Shown in pieces: positions 21,823 through 36,345 of a stretch of 64,000 nt of DNA. This DNA is from Laburnicola sp. R22_1 (Eukaryota; Ascomycota; Dothideomycetes; Pleosporales; Didymosphaeriaceae). A program made the position numbers and the translations under genes. The DNA lies in NCBI GenBank assembly GCA_014281115.1, contig JACONQ010000011.1, forward strand, positions 1,178,001 to 1,242,000. Direction: 5' to 3'. Below the pieces are notes generated by a model that was given only the letters and a program-made list of their open reading frames with translations, searched no databases and was not told where the DNA came from. Numbering within the stretch: the first letter of the stretch is position 1; each line of letters starts with the position of its first letter.

Positions 21823-22310
21823 AATACTTAACTCTAAATTACTATAACTTACTATATTCTAGTAATGGTTATAATTTCATCCAAATGCGCATATGTTTAA
21901 TTCTAAATTACTATAACTTACTATATTATAGTACTAGTTATAACTTCTTCCACTGCGCCCTATATTAATTCTAAATTGCTGTGACTTACTACGTTCTAGT
22001 AATAGTTATAATTCTATCTAAATACGTATATGTTTAATTCTAAATTACTATAACTTATTCCGTTATAGTACTAGTTATAACTCCTTTTACTACGCCCTAT
22101 ATTAATCCTAAATTGCTATAACTTATAACGTTCTAGTAATAAGTGTAATTCTATCTAAATGCGTATGTGTTTAATTCTAAATTACTATAACTTACTATAT
22201 TATAGTACTAGTTATAACTTCTTTTACTACGCCCTATATTACTTCTAAATTACTATAACTTACTATGTTCTAGTAATAGTTATAATTCACTCTAACTGCG
22301 CATACGTTTA
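21823..22310. repeat. Minisatellite block 1 (two alternating ~70-bp half units, period ~139-150)
   Basis: The units begin TTCTAAATTACTATAACTTA and alternate between a TATAGTACTAG half ending CGCCCTATAT and a TTCTAGTAATAG half ending in AATGCGCATATG-like sequence. The same block opens the second 7-kb unit at 29225-29855. Confidence 0.8.
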
Positions 22311-25300
22311 AGTTTCTTTCGTTATCTATTCTTTCTATTTTTTATATTTTAAGGTATATCTACTAGTCTTTACTCTAGTCTTGTATAATCTTAACGTTTT
22401 ATAGCACGCTAACTCTAAGTCTAGAGCAGTTTTTTTATTAGAATGTTTGTATCCCTCTATGCCTATTGTATCCTTTATAATTACTATATCTACTTTCTCT
22501 AATAACTACTTACGCTCTATTACCCTCCTTATATTAATCTAGCTATATTTATTATAGAGCAAGCGCGCGTTTACAACTAACTCCTTCTGCTCTAGCTAAA
22601 CTGGCTATTAAATAAACTATTTAAGCTCCTTAATTTTGCAAGCTGGCGATTCTATAATAATATAGTTTGCATCTATAAGGTTAATACCCTTAGTATACAG
22701 TTCCATAGTTATAATAATTCTTAATAAGCTATTAACGCTATTAAATACGTTAGTAATTGTCCTTTGCTTAGGAAAGCTTATCCTACTATAAATAAGTGCA
22801 ACATATATCTTATCCTAGATAATCTAGATAATAGTGTAAAACTTCTTAGTAACGTCTACTTAACTCTTAAGAAGCTTCTATATACCCTATAGCTCTTAGC
22901 ATAGTAACTTATTATAATTTATAATGTACGTATAATAGTGTTAAGTAATATAATTATTAGTATCTTTGTCTTAATTATAATTTTATATTAGCGTAGCTTC
23001 CTATTAGAGTAAAGCCCTAAACGCGCGCTCTTCCTTAATACCTTAATCTTCTAAATATACTATCGCATGTATGCCTACTTTAAATCGCCCTTAATAGCCT
23101 TGCTAAAATTAGTAAATAAGGGCAACACTTTAAGATTGCTAGAAATACTTTGCAATTAGTTAGAATGCGTATCTATACTATACTTATTATAGAACTTAAT
23201 AACTAACAGCGCTGTGCCTGCAATATATAGGTTATAGTAAGACTTTAATATCTAATATTAATTATTTTACTCTTTCCTTATACTCTAGACGCTCTTTCTC
23301 TTTATTTACTAACTAAATAATATTTCGCATTATATTCCTACTTATCTAGTTATATTTAATAATAATATCCTTCTAAATAAGTTTAATATCTACTATTTTT
23401 AGTAGAGGCTTTTTATCTAGCCTTTACATATATTTATTGCGTTTAATTAATATTATCTATATAATATTTGCTATAACCTTACTATATTAAAGAAAATTAT
23501 AGTCTTTAAGTATAGTATACTCCTTTTCTATCTTTTTACTCTGCAAGTAGCCTACATACTACCTTCTTAGATTATATTAAGGGTAGATAGTATTTTTATA
23601 TAGCTATAGGGAAGGTTTTACCCCTCTTATACTAGTATTTACTACAGCTGCTATTTATAGGCTATACTTAAAGGCAAGATATTAGAATATAGACTTATAT
23701 ATTCTTGCGCTTTTAGGATTATAAGATTTTCCTATATATCTTAGTTGCTAAGATATTTAGATAATATAGTGTAAGAAGTGATTTATAATAAGCCTTTAGA
23801 CTTACTACCTATTTTATTATATTAGTTAGAATAGCTCTAGTGTCTAGGCTAGATATTTTAGTACTATTATTATTATAAGTTATTACAAACCTTACAGTGT
23901 ACAATATGCTATATTATATACCTACTATAGTTTATAATAGTCTTTATCTTCTGTAGCTATATTATTATACTATAAGGTTCTATAAATACTAGCTAACTCT
24001 TTGTCTATTAACGCCTAGGATAGCGTTAGGTTAACTAGCTGTATCTATAATAGTAGCTAAAAGTTATTAAGCGCACTATAGGTTTATTACCACTTTCTTT
24101 CTATATATATATAATAGTTGTTAAGCTCTTATATATATTACTCTTTAAGCTAGTTCTTTATAATATATCTTATTAGTTTATATTTAATAGTAAGCCTAAA
24201 TAGTAGTTTAGAGAATTTTGCTATCTACGCTTAGTATAGTAGGCTTAAGATAATATTTCTCTAGTTACTACTAGTATTCGCAACTATTATAATCTAGCCA
24301 TATTCTATTAGTATTTAGTAGTTATATATCTATAAATTAGCTAAGCAAGGACGCGGTAGTAGGTATTAGTCCTATCTTAGGCATAGACCTATTGCTCCTT
24401 TAGGTAGATAACTTGCCTATTTTGTATTTTCGCGCGAGGTTAATAATTATTCTCTATCTTATAATCTAGGACCCTATAATTAACCTTACTAGACAGGGGT
24501 AGAACTTCCTAACACTAGGACTAGACCTATTACTATTACTACTGTATCGCTCGCTCTATATAACTATTTTAGCTAATACTATCTACTAGTAGGGAAGCAT
24601 TATAGAACCTAGAGTAAGGGCCTATATTATAGGAAATATAATTATATTATATAATATTATAAGCGTGGCCTAGTTAAGTATAACTATCTACACTATTATA
24701 GCGTATAACTATTCTGTTATACAAGCGTGTGTCTAGCTAAGATTAGCGTTAATGGCTGCATTTGCTCTATAGATAATTATTAGCGAGATTTTAGTATTAT
24801 ATAGAGTTATAGTAACTTACTATAGCACATGCTGCGTCTTAGCTAGCTATTATTATAATAATTGCTATTTATACTTAGTATCTTAAAATTCGCCTTTACT
24901 AAATAGATTAGTACTATCTGAGTTAATAGTTCTCTATGCTTTATTCTTATTAATAGCTGTTATACTATATTAGAGTAATAAGAGTATTAGTAAAATATAT
25001 AGCAATAGTGTATAAATTCTCTTTATACTATTAGTTTATAACAAAGTATAACTAGGCTAAGATAGGTTACTATTTAAATTATAGCTTTAGCAAGAGCAAC
25101 TCTTCTTCTTATTCTATTATTATTACCTCCCTCTAATTATTATATACTTATCTAACTCGCTACTACTTAGAGAATTGCTCTTCTTATTTTTTTATTATTG
25201 TTATATCTTTCTTTAGTTGTCTAATTTGCTGTCTAAGCTGTTATTACTAGTATAGAATATGGGGGTAGGATCTATTATTTGTTAATTTACTATAATTTAT

Positions 25301-28300
25301 ACTAAGTTCTATCTAGTAACTTTTAATTCTTAACTTTCTATATTTATAATATGTTGGAGTTAGGGTCTGTATTAACTATACTATATTATTTATAGAGAGA
25401 TATATAAAGTGCTAGAAGTTATTTGTCTAGTATATTTATTAGTGCTATAGTATAGAGTAAGTATATTAGAAGGCCTTTATTGCAACTAGTAATTACGCTA
25501 TTATAATATCCTATTCTATTACTATAGTCGCTACTAGTAGTTGCACCTCTATCTAAAGGACACTAGTTATCTTAATCTTTATTAGTTGTATAACTCTAGG
25601 TGCCTATGTATAAAATATATCTAGCAGCTTTTATATTAGTTTTAGAGTCTTTTATATAATATCTTAAAGGGTGTTAAGCGTAACTAGAGTTAGGTCCTTC
25701 TCCCTACTATCGCGTCTGCTTATTATTAGTATATAATTGCGTTAGATACTTAACAATAGGTAGGTTAAAAAAACCTTCCCTCTTTACGTTAGTAACCCAA
25801 ATATTTATCTTATTCTTCTTAAATAAGTATTGTATAGTCCCCGCATTAGTATATAGGGTATTATTAATATAAAGTACTTATAGCATAGTTATATTAGCTA
25901 TGTCTATATTTTGTTATAAAGTAACTAAAGCCATCTAACTTATAAGTTATTACGATGTCGCCCTATAATAAACTCGCGTTTAGCCTATTATATCCGCCTT
26001 AGCCTTAGATATCTTTATGTTTTTATTTTGTCCCTATAGAACTATTATCTAGAAATTAAGCCTAGCCTGTTCGCGCTACTTCCTAGCTTTTTACTTATCC
26101 TTTAGCGTAGAGTTTAGAAGTTTGTAGACTATCTTAAAGTATTTATTAGCCTATAGTTCTACTATTATATTATCGCGCGCGGTCTTATATGCTTCTATTT
26201 ATAATACTGGGTTAAATAATGGCAGGTACCTATTAATTTTATTAGTCGCATATTTTACTATGTTATATTATACTCCTATCTTCTATCTAATAAGCTAAAA
26301 ACCTTTTATAATTATATTCCTTAGCGTCTATTATAGATACTTTATAATAGTCTTCTTGCACTATTTTATATCTGGCTAATCTTTAGCCGTCTCTATTATA
26401 GTTATATTTATACACGTAGTATAGATATAGATAAGATTATATATGTATAATTATATAGTATAGAGGGATTAGTCCTAGGTTACTATTATTAGTAGCTATT
26501 AGTAGTTACTTAACTCTACCAGTACCTTAGCTATATAACTTACCTAAGACTAGCGCAATTAGACTAGCGCGGTTAACTATCTGCCTTTACTATAGGTTAC
26601 TTTGTTCTATAGCCATTACATATTACCATAGTAAATTACTATAATATACTCTTCTCTTAGCTTTCTTTATAGTTATCTTAGACTACTAACCTATATTGCG
26701 CTTTAAATACTTTACTCTTAGACAGTATAATAAATTACTATAACCTCTCCTTTTCTTAATTTACTTTATAGCTACCTTAAACTATAAACCTAGGTTGCGC
26801 TTTAGGTGCCCTGCTCTTAGATAGTATAATAAATTACTATAACCTACTCTTTTCTTAATTTGCTTTGCGGTTACCTTAGACTACTAACCTAAGTTGCGCT
26901 TTAAATACCCCACTCTTAAACAGCATAATAAATTACTATAACCTACTCTTCTCTTAATTTAGTTTATAGTTACCTTAGACTACTAACCTATATTGCGCTT
27001 TAGAAGCTTTATATTTTAATAGTATAGTAAATTACTATAATATATCCTTCTCTTAGCTTACTTCGCAGCTACTTTAGACTATAACTCTATATTACGCTTT
27101 AGAAACTCTATATTTAAATAGCATAGTAAATTACTATAATATATTCTTCTCTTAGCTTGCTTTGTAGTTATCTTTGCACTCCTAGATTATATTACGCCTA
27201 CAAGGTTCTACTATTAAAGAGTATAGTAGATTACTATAACTTAATAGATAAGTAGTAGATACCTACACTATAAGGCTATACTAGCTAAATATAAGAGTCT
27301 AGTTATAAATAGCATAGTAAGTTACTATAACTAGTGTTGTTTTCCTTTAGCGTGTAGTATTCTAACGTTAGACATATTTATAAACACGAACCTAACTAAT
27401 TTATTATAGACTCTTAACTATTAGTAAGTATTAGCTAAGTAGCGTTAATATGTTTACGCTATATAGGTATATATAGGTTTCTAGTTTCTAGTATAATTCT
27501 TAGTAATAAATAGAATCTTATATTCTTGTCTTACGCAAGATCTTTGTTGCTAACCCTATCCTAATATTAGAACGTCTTTAGAGACACCTTATAGCGCGGT
27601 TTACCTAATAAGTTTTATATACTACGTAAGTTTTTGTTCTAGGATACTTAGTAGTGTATTATAGTATAAGTGGGCATAGTAAGTATACCTTCTAGGTCCT
27701 TACACTTATTAACTAAAATTACTAGCTATACCTTTGTGCCGCGCTCTTTTAGCATATAGGCCTAGTTAGAAACAAGGCTCTATAACTTAAATAGAACGGG
27801 TACATCCTTAATACTGCACTATAAGCGTTACTTTTACTATCTAGCCCTATTAAATAGTTTATAACTAGAGGCTGTAGCTGCTTTCCTTCTTTTTTTTTAG
27901 TGTACATAATACTTTTATAGGTAAGCTTACTAGTGTAGTCTATTTTTATAATATTAGCTTATTATCTTTTAGTTATTAAATTAGACACTTTAAGTTTATA
28001 TATATTGCTAGGGCTAGAAGCTAGTTATTACACCTATTATATATAGTAACTAGAATATTATTAAATCTTATAGAAGACTCTTCTATAACTAGCACAGATG
28101 CGTTTTAGATAAGGCGCTAGCGCTCTAGAATAGGTATGCGTGTGTCCTACCTACTACTAGTTATAGCTCGCATTTTATACACTTGTGTATTTTATCTACT
28201 ATTAATATTATCTCCTTCTACTTTACTACACTAGGCTTAATAGTAAAATAAGGCTATATTTTATAAGACGTTAAAAACTACATTTATAAAACCTAAGTTG

Positions 28301-28560
28301 TTAACAACTTTGCACTCTAGAAGGTCTTAAATGTGCTTAAGTATTGTTTGCTTAATACTTATAATATTAGGCAGTTTATTTAGCTATAGATAGTTAAAAT
28401 CCACATACTTATTGTCTATTATATCTTATATAATAATATTAATTATGCTATAGAATGTGGTCGCATTGCAGCCAAATAGTCTAGCTAGGTCCTATACTAT
28501 TACGCTATTAGGGTTAGAGTCTTACATCTTGTAGAAAGCGTATTGTGTTAATAGGTTCTA
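22311..28560 (-). repeat. Large direct repeat unit A (with block 1: about 21,823-28,560)
   Basis: It matches unit B (29,225-36,345) throughout, with mostly transition differences; examples are ATTACGCTATTAGGGTTAGA at 28,500 and the ACTTACGCTCTATTAC segment at 22,510. On the minus strand a degraded frame can be followed, starting near 28,530 (DSNPNSVIV, LARLFGCNATTFYS once TAG is ignored) and running toward 22,500. I do not recognise the protein. No intact ORF remains. The unit includes minisatellite block 2. Confidence 0.7.
26620..27330. repeat. Minisatellite block 2, 99-bp period, ~7 units
   Basis: The marker AGTATAATAAATTACTATAA recurs with variants at 26724, 26823, 26922, 27021, 27120, 27220 and 27311, i.e. 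every 99-100 bp and 91 at the end. Each unit also has a TTGCGCTTTA box. The same array occurs in unit B at 34,525-35,120. Confidence 0.85.
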
Positions 28561-29224
28561 TTAAGTAGGTCCGCTAATAATAATACGAACACACAGAGTT
28601 AAATAAATAAACTTAATAGTAGGTATAATTCTAATTCTAAGTCTATTGTGCATAAAGTATACTAGTACTATAATTATTAGAATTACTTACATGCACTATA
28701 ATTAAATGCTTGTGTAGAATATATAGTAGTTGTTTTAAGCTCTAATATATATTAAATTACCTGGCTAGAGAGTTATAGTTAGTATTACTAAAGTGATATA
28801 CTTATCTTAACTAAACTAGCAGCACCCACACTACTACCACCACTACTATTCTAAAAATATCCAAATATTAGATATGCTGGTGTGGGATAAAGGCGCCAGT
28901 TTAATTCTAATAAAAATAAAAGCTAAATATGCCATAATAAAAACTCTAGCAAATAGTATTACTTCTTCCTAGTAAACGGTATCCCACTACTTAAATAATA
29001 TATAAGCATTTTTATAGAGTGGGACTAAAGAAGTAGTATACTTATCTTATATTAGAGAGAGAGAGTTCTAGGTGCTAGAATCTAGATTCTAGATATGCTT
29101 TTTGTATCCTTTATAGAACACTTTAAAGTATAGTTTAGATTAAGGGCTTAGAGAGTATTTTTTTGTGCCTACAAAGCGCTTATTATATATAATATATAGA
29201 TAACTATATAAATATGCTTTATTT
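28561..29224. other. Spacer between repeat units A and B
   Basis: About 660 bp of AT-rich DNA with an unrepeated stretch (CTAGCAGCACCCACACTACT near 28,820). No gene or hairpin of note seen. Confidence 0.5.
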
Positions 29225-29855
29225 AAGTGCGCCCTATATTATTTCGGAATTACTATAGCTTACTGCGTCTAAGTAGTAGTTGTAATTTCCTCTGAGTACG
29301 TATACGTTTAATTCTAAATTACTGTGACTTACTACATTATAGTACTAGTTGTAATTTCTTTTACTACGCCCTATATTAATTCTAAATTGCTATAACTTAC
29401 TACGTTCTAGCGATAATTATAATTTCCTCTAAATGCGCGTGCGTTTAATTTTAAATTACTATAACTTACTATATTATAGTACTAGTTATAATTTCTTTTA
29501 CTACGCCCTATATTAATTCTAAATTGCTATAACTTACTACGTTTTAGTAATAGTTATAATTCCCTCTAAATGCGCGTGCATTTAATTTTAAATTACTATA
29601 ACTTACTATATTATAGTACTAGTTATAATTCCTTTCACTGCGCCCTATATTAATTCTAAATCGCTATAACTTACTATGTCCTAGTAATAGTTTTAATTCC
29701 CTCTAAATGCACGTGCGTTTAATTTTAAATTACGATGACTTATTACGTTATAGTACTAGTTATAATTCCTTCCACTGCGCTCTATGTTAATTCTAAATTA
29801 CTATGACTTACTACGTCCTAGTGATAGTTATAATTTACTTTAACTGCGCATATTA
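29225..29855. repeat. Minisatellite block 3 (same family as block 1)
   Basis: About nine ~70-bp half units alternate as in block 1; full period ~139 bp (for example equivalent units near 29,312 and 29,450). The array is longer than in unit A. Confidence 0.8.
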
Positions 29856-32800
29856 TTAAATTTGTTTAGTTGACTATTATAGCTACTTCTTTTATATTAA
29901 GTGGCCTTTATTAGCCTTTCTATTAGCCTTATCCTATCTTAACGCCTTGCGATATATTAGCATCTGGGTTAATACCTCTGCTAGAATTATCGTCTCTACT
30001 TACGTCTGTTGTGTTCTTTGTAATAACTATATTTGCCTTCTTTAAAAACTACTTACGCTCTATTACTCTTATATTAACTTGGCTATACTTATTATAGAGT
30101 AACTGCGCGTTTATAACTAACTTCTTCTACTCTAGCTAGACTAGTTATTAGATAAACTATCTAAACTTTTTAATCTTAGGTACTAGCGATTTAATAACAA
30201 TATAGTTTGCACCTATAAGATTAACGCCCTCTATATATAGGTTAATGTTTGTTATAATAACTCTTAATAAGCTGTTAATATTATTAAATGTGTTAACAAT
30301 TGTTCTTTGCTTAGGAAAATTTAGCCTATTATAGATAAGGGCGACACACGCCTTATCCTTAACAATCTAGTTAACGTTTTAAAACTTCTTAGTGACATTT
30401 ACTAGACTCTTAAGGAGCTTCTATACACTCTATAACTATTAGTATAGTAAATTATTGCGATTTATACTGTATATATAATAGCGTAGAGTAATATAATAAT
30501 TAGTATCTTTGTTCTAATAAGGATCTTATTCTAGTGTGGCTTTCTATTAGTGTAAGCCTAGAACGCGCGCTCTTTCTTAATATTTCGATCTTGTAAAGAT
30601 ATTATTGTAGGTATGCTCACTTTAAATCGCTCTAGATAGCCTTGCCAAAATTAGTCAATAAGGGCAATGCTTAAAGGTTGCTATATATATTATATAGTTA
30701 GTTAGAATGTGTATCTATGCTATACTTATTATAGAACTTAACAAGTAACAGCGCTGTGCCTATAATGCATAGGTTATAATAGGACTTTAATATACTAATA
30801 TTAATTATTCCGCCCTTTTCATTTGCTCTACATACTTCCTTTTCTTATTGTATTTTCTATATAGCATTTTATATTACGTTCCTACTAGTCTAGCTATACT
30901 TAATTAGGATGTTATTCTGTACAGGTTTTATGTCTGCTGTCTTTAGCAGAGACTTTCTGTCTAGCCTTAACGTATACTTGTCTTATTTAATTAATAGTAT
31001 CTGTACAACGTTTGCTATAATCTTGCTATAGCTAAGGAACTTAGGGTCTTTAAGTATAATATACTTATTTCTAGCCTTCTTTGCTTTGTAGGCAGTCTAT
31101 ATAGTGCTTTTTTAGATTATATTAAATATTAACACAATTTCTTTATATGGCTGTAAAGAAGGTTTTGCCTCTTTCTTAAGGAATTTTAATAAAGCTTCTA
31201 CTTTTAGGCTATACTTAAATATAAGATATTAGAGTACAAACTTATACTTATTTGTGCTTTTAGAATTATAAAACGCTCTCTAGTGTTATGGTTGCTAAGA
31301 CTTCTAGGCTAGAAAGTAAAAGAGGTGATTTACAATAATTTAAGGCCTATTCTTTCTTAGCATTCTAAATATAATCTAATACACACTAGGACACCTATTA
31401 TATAGTCTTACCTTTATAGATTAGCGTTTATAGAGTATACTAAATATCTATAATTAGGTTAAATATATATTATGTCTCTTATCCTAGAATATATTACCTA
31501 TATCTATAAGCTCCTTAGATATTTCTATGTTAAGCTTCCTATCTTAATAACTAGGATTGTTTCTTTACTTTATAAGTTAATTAGATATAGTGTGAGTAAG
31601 ATATATATTCTTTAGGCCTTAAGACTTACTGCCTAGTATATTGCGTCTATAGGAATAGCTTTTAGATCTAGACTAGATATTCCCTTAATTAGGTCTATAT
31701 ATTTATATGCAAACCTATCCTTATGTAAGACTATATTACGTGCCCACTATAGCTTATTAACATCTTTATCTCTATTATTTATATTGCTATACTATAGCGT
31801 CCTATAAATGCTCGCAAGCTCTTTGTTTATTAATGCCTAGAAGAGTGTTAGATTAACTAGCGGCTCTATTTTATATAGCTGGAACCTATTAAGCGTGCTA
31901 TAGACTTGTTTCTATTCCTTCTCTGCCTATATATAATATTTATTAACCTCTTATAAATATTACTTTTAGAGCTTATTCTTTATTACGCGTCTTATTTGTT
32001 TGTGTTTAATAGTAAGTCTAAATAGTAGTTTAGAAAATATTGTTATTAGCGCTTAGTATAGCATACTTAATATAATATTTACCTAGTTACTACTAGTGTT
32101 TATAACTATTATAACTTAGCTATATCTAGATAGTATCTAGTAGTTGTGTGTCTAAGAATTAATTAAGTAAGAACATAGTAGTGGGTATTAAACCTGGCTT
32201 AGGCATTAACCTACTATTTCTTTAGGTAGGTAGGGCTCTTCTATTTCTTATTCTTACGTAAGGTTAATAATCTTTCTCTATCTTGTAATCTAGTATCTTA
32301 TAATTAACCTCGCTAGATAAGGGTAGAACTTTCTAACGCTAGGACTAGATCTATTACTGCTGCCGCTGTATCGCTCGCTCTGTATAACTATTTTAGCTAA
32401 TACTGTTTACTAGTAGGGAAGCATTCTAGAGCCTAGGGCAAAGGCCTATATTATAGGGAATAGGATTATATTATATAATATTATAAGCGTGGCCTAGTTA
32501 AGTATAAACATCTGCGCTATTATAGCGTATAACTATTCTATTATATAAGCGTATGCCTAGCTAAGTTTAGCGTTAATAGCTGCATTTGCTCTATAGATAA
32601 TTATTAGCGAGATTCTAGTATTATATAGAGTTATAGTAACTTACTATAGCACACGCTTAATCTTATCTAGCTATTATTATAGTAACTGCTCGCTATATTA
32701 AGTATCTTAAGGTCCCCCTTCTCTAAATATATTAACTCTATTAGCTTTAATAATCGTCTATACTTTGTTTTTATTAATAGGTATTACACTATAATAAGGT

Positions 32801-35800
32801 AATAGGATTATAGGCAAGTTATATAGCAATAATAAGCGGGTTCTCTTTGTACTATTAGATTGCGACAAAGCGCGACCACTCTAGAATAGGTTGCTATCTA
32901 AATTATAACTTTGCTAGGGGCCACTCTTCTCTTTATACTGCTATTACCGCCTTCCTCTAGCTAGTAGAGAGCTGTCTAAGCCGCTATTATCTAGAGAAAC
33001 ACTCTTTTCTTTATACTGCTGTTGCTGCCTCCCTCTAGTTATTTTTAGTAGGGTGCTATCTAGACTACTACTATGTAGGGAGATATTCTTATTAAATTAT
33101 TATAATAGTAATGTCCTCTTTTAGTTATCTAATTTGCTATCCAAGCTATTATCGCTAGTATATAATATAGGTATAGAATTTATTATTTGTTAGTTTAGTA
33201 TAATTTATACTAAGTTTAGTTTAGAGACTTTTAGTTTTTACCTCTCCGCGTTTATAATGTGCTAGGGTTAGAGTCTATATTAGCTACGCTATATTGTTTT
33301 TAGAGAGATGTGTATAGTACTAGTAGTTGTTTATCTAGTATATTTATTAGCGCTATAGTATAGGGTAAGCATATTAGAAGTCTATATACCCTTTTTTATA
33401 ATATAAGAGTGCGCCGCTCTAATATCCTACTCTATTACTCTAGCCGCTACTAACAATTGCACCTCTGTCTAAAGGACGCTAGTTATTCTAATCTTTATTA
33501 GTTACTAGGTCCTAGGTGCCTATAGGTTAAATATATCTAATTTTGTCTAGAACACTAGGAGGTTCTCTTATATAATATTCTTAAGCGTATTAAGTGTAAC
33601 TACTATTAGGCCCACCTCCTTGTCTTTGTAACTAGTTATTATTAGCACGTGCTTACATTAGATAATTAATAAGAGGTAGATTAAAAATATTTTTTTCTTT
33701 AAGGCGGTAACTTAAATATTAATTCTATTCTTCTTAAACGCGCGGTTTATACTTCGCATGCTAGTAGCCAGAGTATTATTAATATAAAGCCTTTGCATCT
33801 TAGTTACGCTAGTCATATTAGTGCTTACTACTAAGATAGTAGAGCCTCTTTAAGATATATTAAGTTGTAATAACTCTATGCTCTAACTCCTTATTCTTAC
33901 CCTAAATGCTAACTTAACTGCGGTACCTATAGGGGCCTTTTTTATCTACTGCACTACTATTTAGAGACTAAGTCCTACTACTCTACACTACTCCTTAGCT
34001 CCTGCCTTATCTTTTAGTATAGAGTTTAGAAGTTTCTAAAATATCTTAAAGTAGTTATCTATCTATATATCCCTTATAACTTTATTGTGTACAACTTTAT
34101 AGTTGTCTATTTATAATATAAAATTAAATAAGACTAGGTTGTAGTCTATTTTTTTTAATGCGTAGTTTACTATCTCTTACTAGACGCCTAACTTCTACCT
34201 AATAAGCTAGAGACCTCTTATAACAATGTTCTTTAGCATCTATTACGGGTATTTTAACGCAGTCTTCTTATACTATTTTAGATTAGGTGGGTTATTTGCT
34301 ATAGCTACAACTATAATTAAAATAGTACGTATAGTATAAATATAAGGAAGGGCGTATATATATAATTGCGTAGTATAGAGGAATTAGTTCTGGGTTATAA
34401 TTATTTGTAACTATTAGTTATTACATAACTTTAGCTTAGTAGTAATTAGGCTAGCGCGATTAGACTAGCGCGGTTAACTATTCGCCTTTATTATAGGCTA
34501 CTTTATTCTACAGCCATTGCACATTACTATAGTAAATTACTATAATATGCCCTTCTCTTAGCTTTCTTTGCAGTTACCTTAGACTACTAACTTAGGTTAC
34601 GCTTTGGGTGCCTTACTCCTAGATAGTATAATAAATTACTATAACCTACTCTTTTCTTAATTTACTTCGCAGCTACTTTAAACTATAAACCTAGGTTGCG
34701 CTTTAGGTGCCCTACTCTTAGATAGTATAATAAATTACTATAACCTGCCCTTCCCTTAATTTGCTTCGCAGCTACCTTAGACTATAAACTTAAGTTGCGT
34801 TTTAGGTACCCTACTCTTAAACAGCATAATAAATTACTATAATCTGCCCTTCTCTTAATTTACTTCGCAGCTAAATTGCACTATTAAACTATATTGCGCC
34901 TAGGGGATCTAACACTTTTATAGTATAATAAATTACCATAACCTATAGTAACTAAATCTAATTTTATAATTATCTTTCTACTACTAGACTATATTATGCC
35001 TATAAGGTTCTATTATTAAATAGCATAGTTAGTTACTATAACCTAATAAACAACTAGTATATACCTACACTATAAGGCTATACTAGTTATATATAGGAGT
35101 CTAGTTATAAATAGTATAGTAAGTTAATATAACTTATATTGTTTCCCTTTAGCGTATAGTATTTAAACGTTAGATATATTTACAAACACAATTCTAACTA
35201 ATTTATTATAGACTCTTAACTATTAGTAAGTACTAGGCAAGTAGTGTTAATATGTTTATACTATACTAGTATGTATATATTTCTAATTTATATTATAATT
35301 CTTAGTAATAAATAGAATCTTATATTTTTATTATACGCGAAATCTTTATTACTAACCCTATCCTAATATCGCAATATCTCTAGAGCTACCTTATAGCGTG
35401 GCTTGCCTAACCCTCTCTATATATTATATAAATTTCTTTCCTAAGATAGTTATTAGTGTATTATAGTATAGGCGAGTATAGTAAGTATACCTTCTATATT
35501 ATTACCCTTATTAACTAAAACTACTAGCCATATATTTATGCCACGCTTTTTTAGTGTATAGACTTAGTTAGAAATAAGACTCTACAACTTAAGTAGGATA
35601 GGTACATTCTTAATAACACTCTAGAAGTGCCACTTCTAATATATAGCTCTATTAAAAGGTTTATAGCTATTGGCTATAGCTACTTTCCTTATCTTATCTC
35701 TTAATTTTAGGTATATAATACTCTTATAGGTAAGCTTACCTATACTATCTATTTTGCGTAATATGAGTTTAACGTCCTCTAGTTCTTAGATAAGGCACTT

Positions 35801-36345
35801 TAAGTGTATATATACTACTAGGTTAGGGCGTTGTTTATTATAACTATTAAAGATAATAACTAGAATATTATTAAAATAAATAAAAGGCTCTTTCCTAATT
35901 AGTATAGATATATCTTAGATGCAGCGCTAATGCTTTAGAATAGGTGTGTGCGTATCCTACCAACTACTAGTTATAGTCTATTTCTTTAATATCTATAATT
36001 TTTATCTACTGCCTATATTATCTTCTACCTTAAATCTAAAGCATAACTAATATTTATCTAAGGCTATATTCTATAGGATATTAAAAACTATATTTATAAA
36101 ACTCGCGTTAGTAATAACTTTACACTCTGGGAGGTCTTAGATATGCTTAAATATTGTTTGCTTAATACTTATAATATTAAGTAGTTTATCTAGCTATAGG
36201 TAATTAAAATCTACCTAGTTATTGACTATTATATCTTGTGTAATAATATTTCTTATATTATAGAATATAGTCGCATTATAGTTAAATAGTCTAGTTAGGT
36301 AGTGTACTATTATACTACTAGGGTTAGAGTCTTATATTTCTTAAA
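29856..36345 (-). repeat. Large direct repeat unit B
   Basis: It is the homologue of unit A with a few hundred extra bases (for example around 31,330-31,620). The minus-strand degraded frame starts near 36,320 (SNPSS, YNATIFYNIRNIITQD) and shares its residues with unit A, so both derive from one coding sequence. Product not recognised. It contains minisatellite block 4. Confidence 0.7.
34525..35120. repeat. Minisatellite block 4, 99-bp period
   Basis: It has the same 99-bp unit as block 2 (markers at 34625 and 34724, and onwards). Six units or so are readable. Confidence 0.8.

Noticed and set aside
21823..29855. CRISPR-like arrays
   Set aside because: Regular repeats at 70-139 bp lack unique spacers and lie in a eukaryotic transposon; they are minisatellites.
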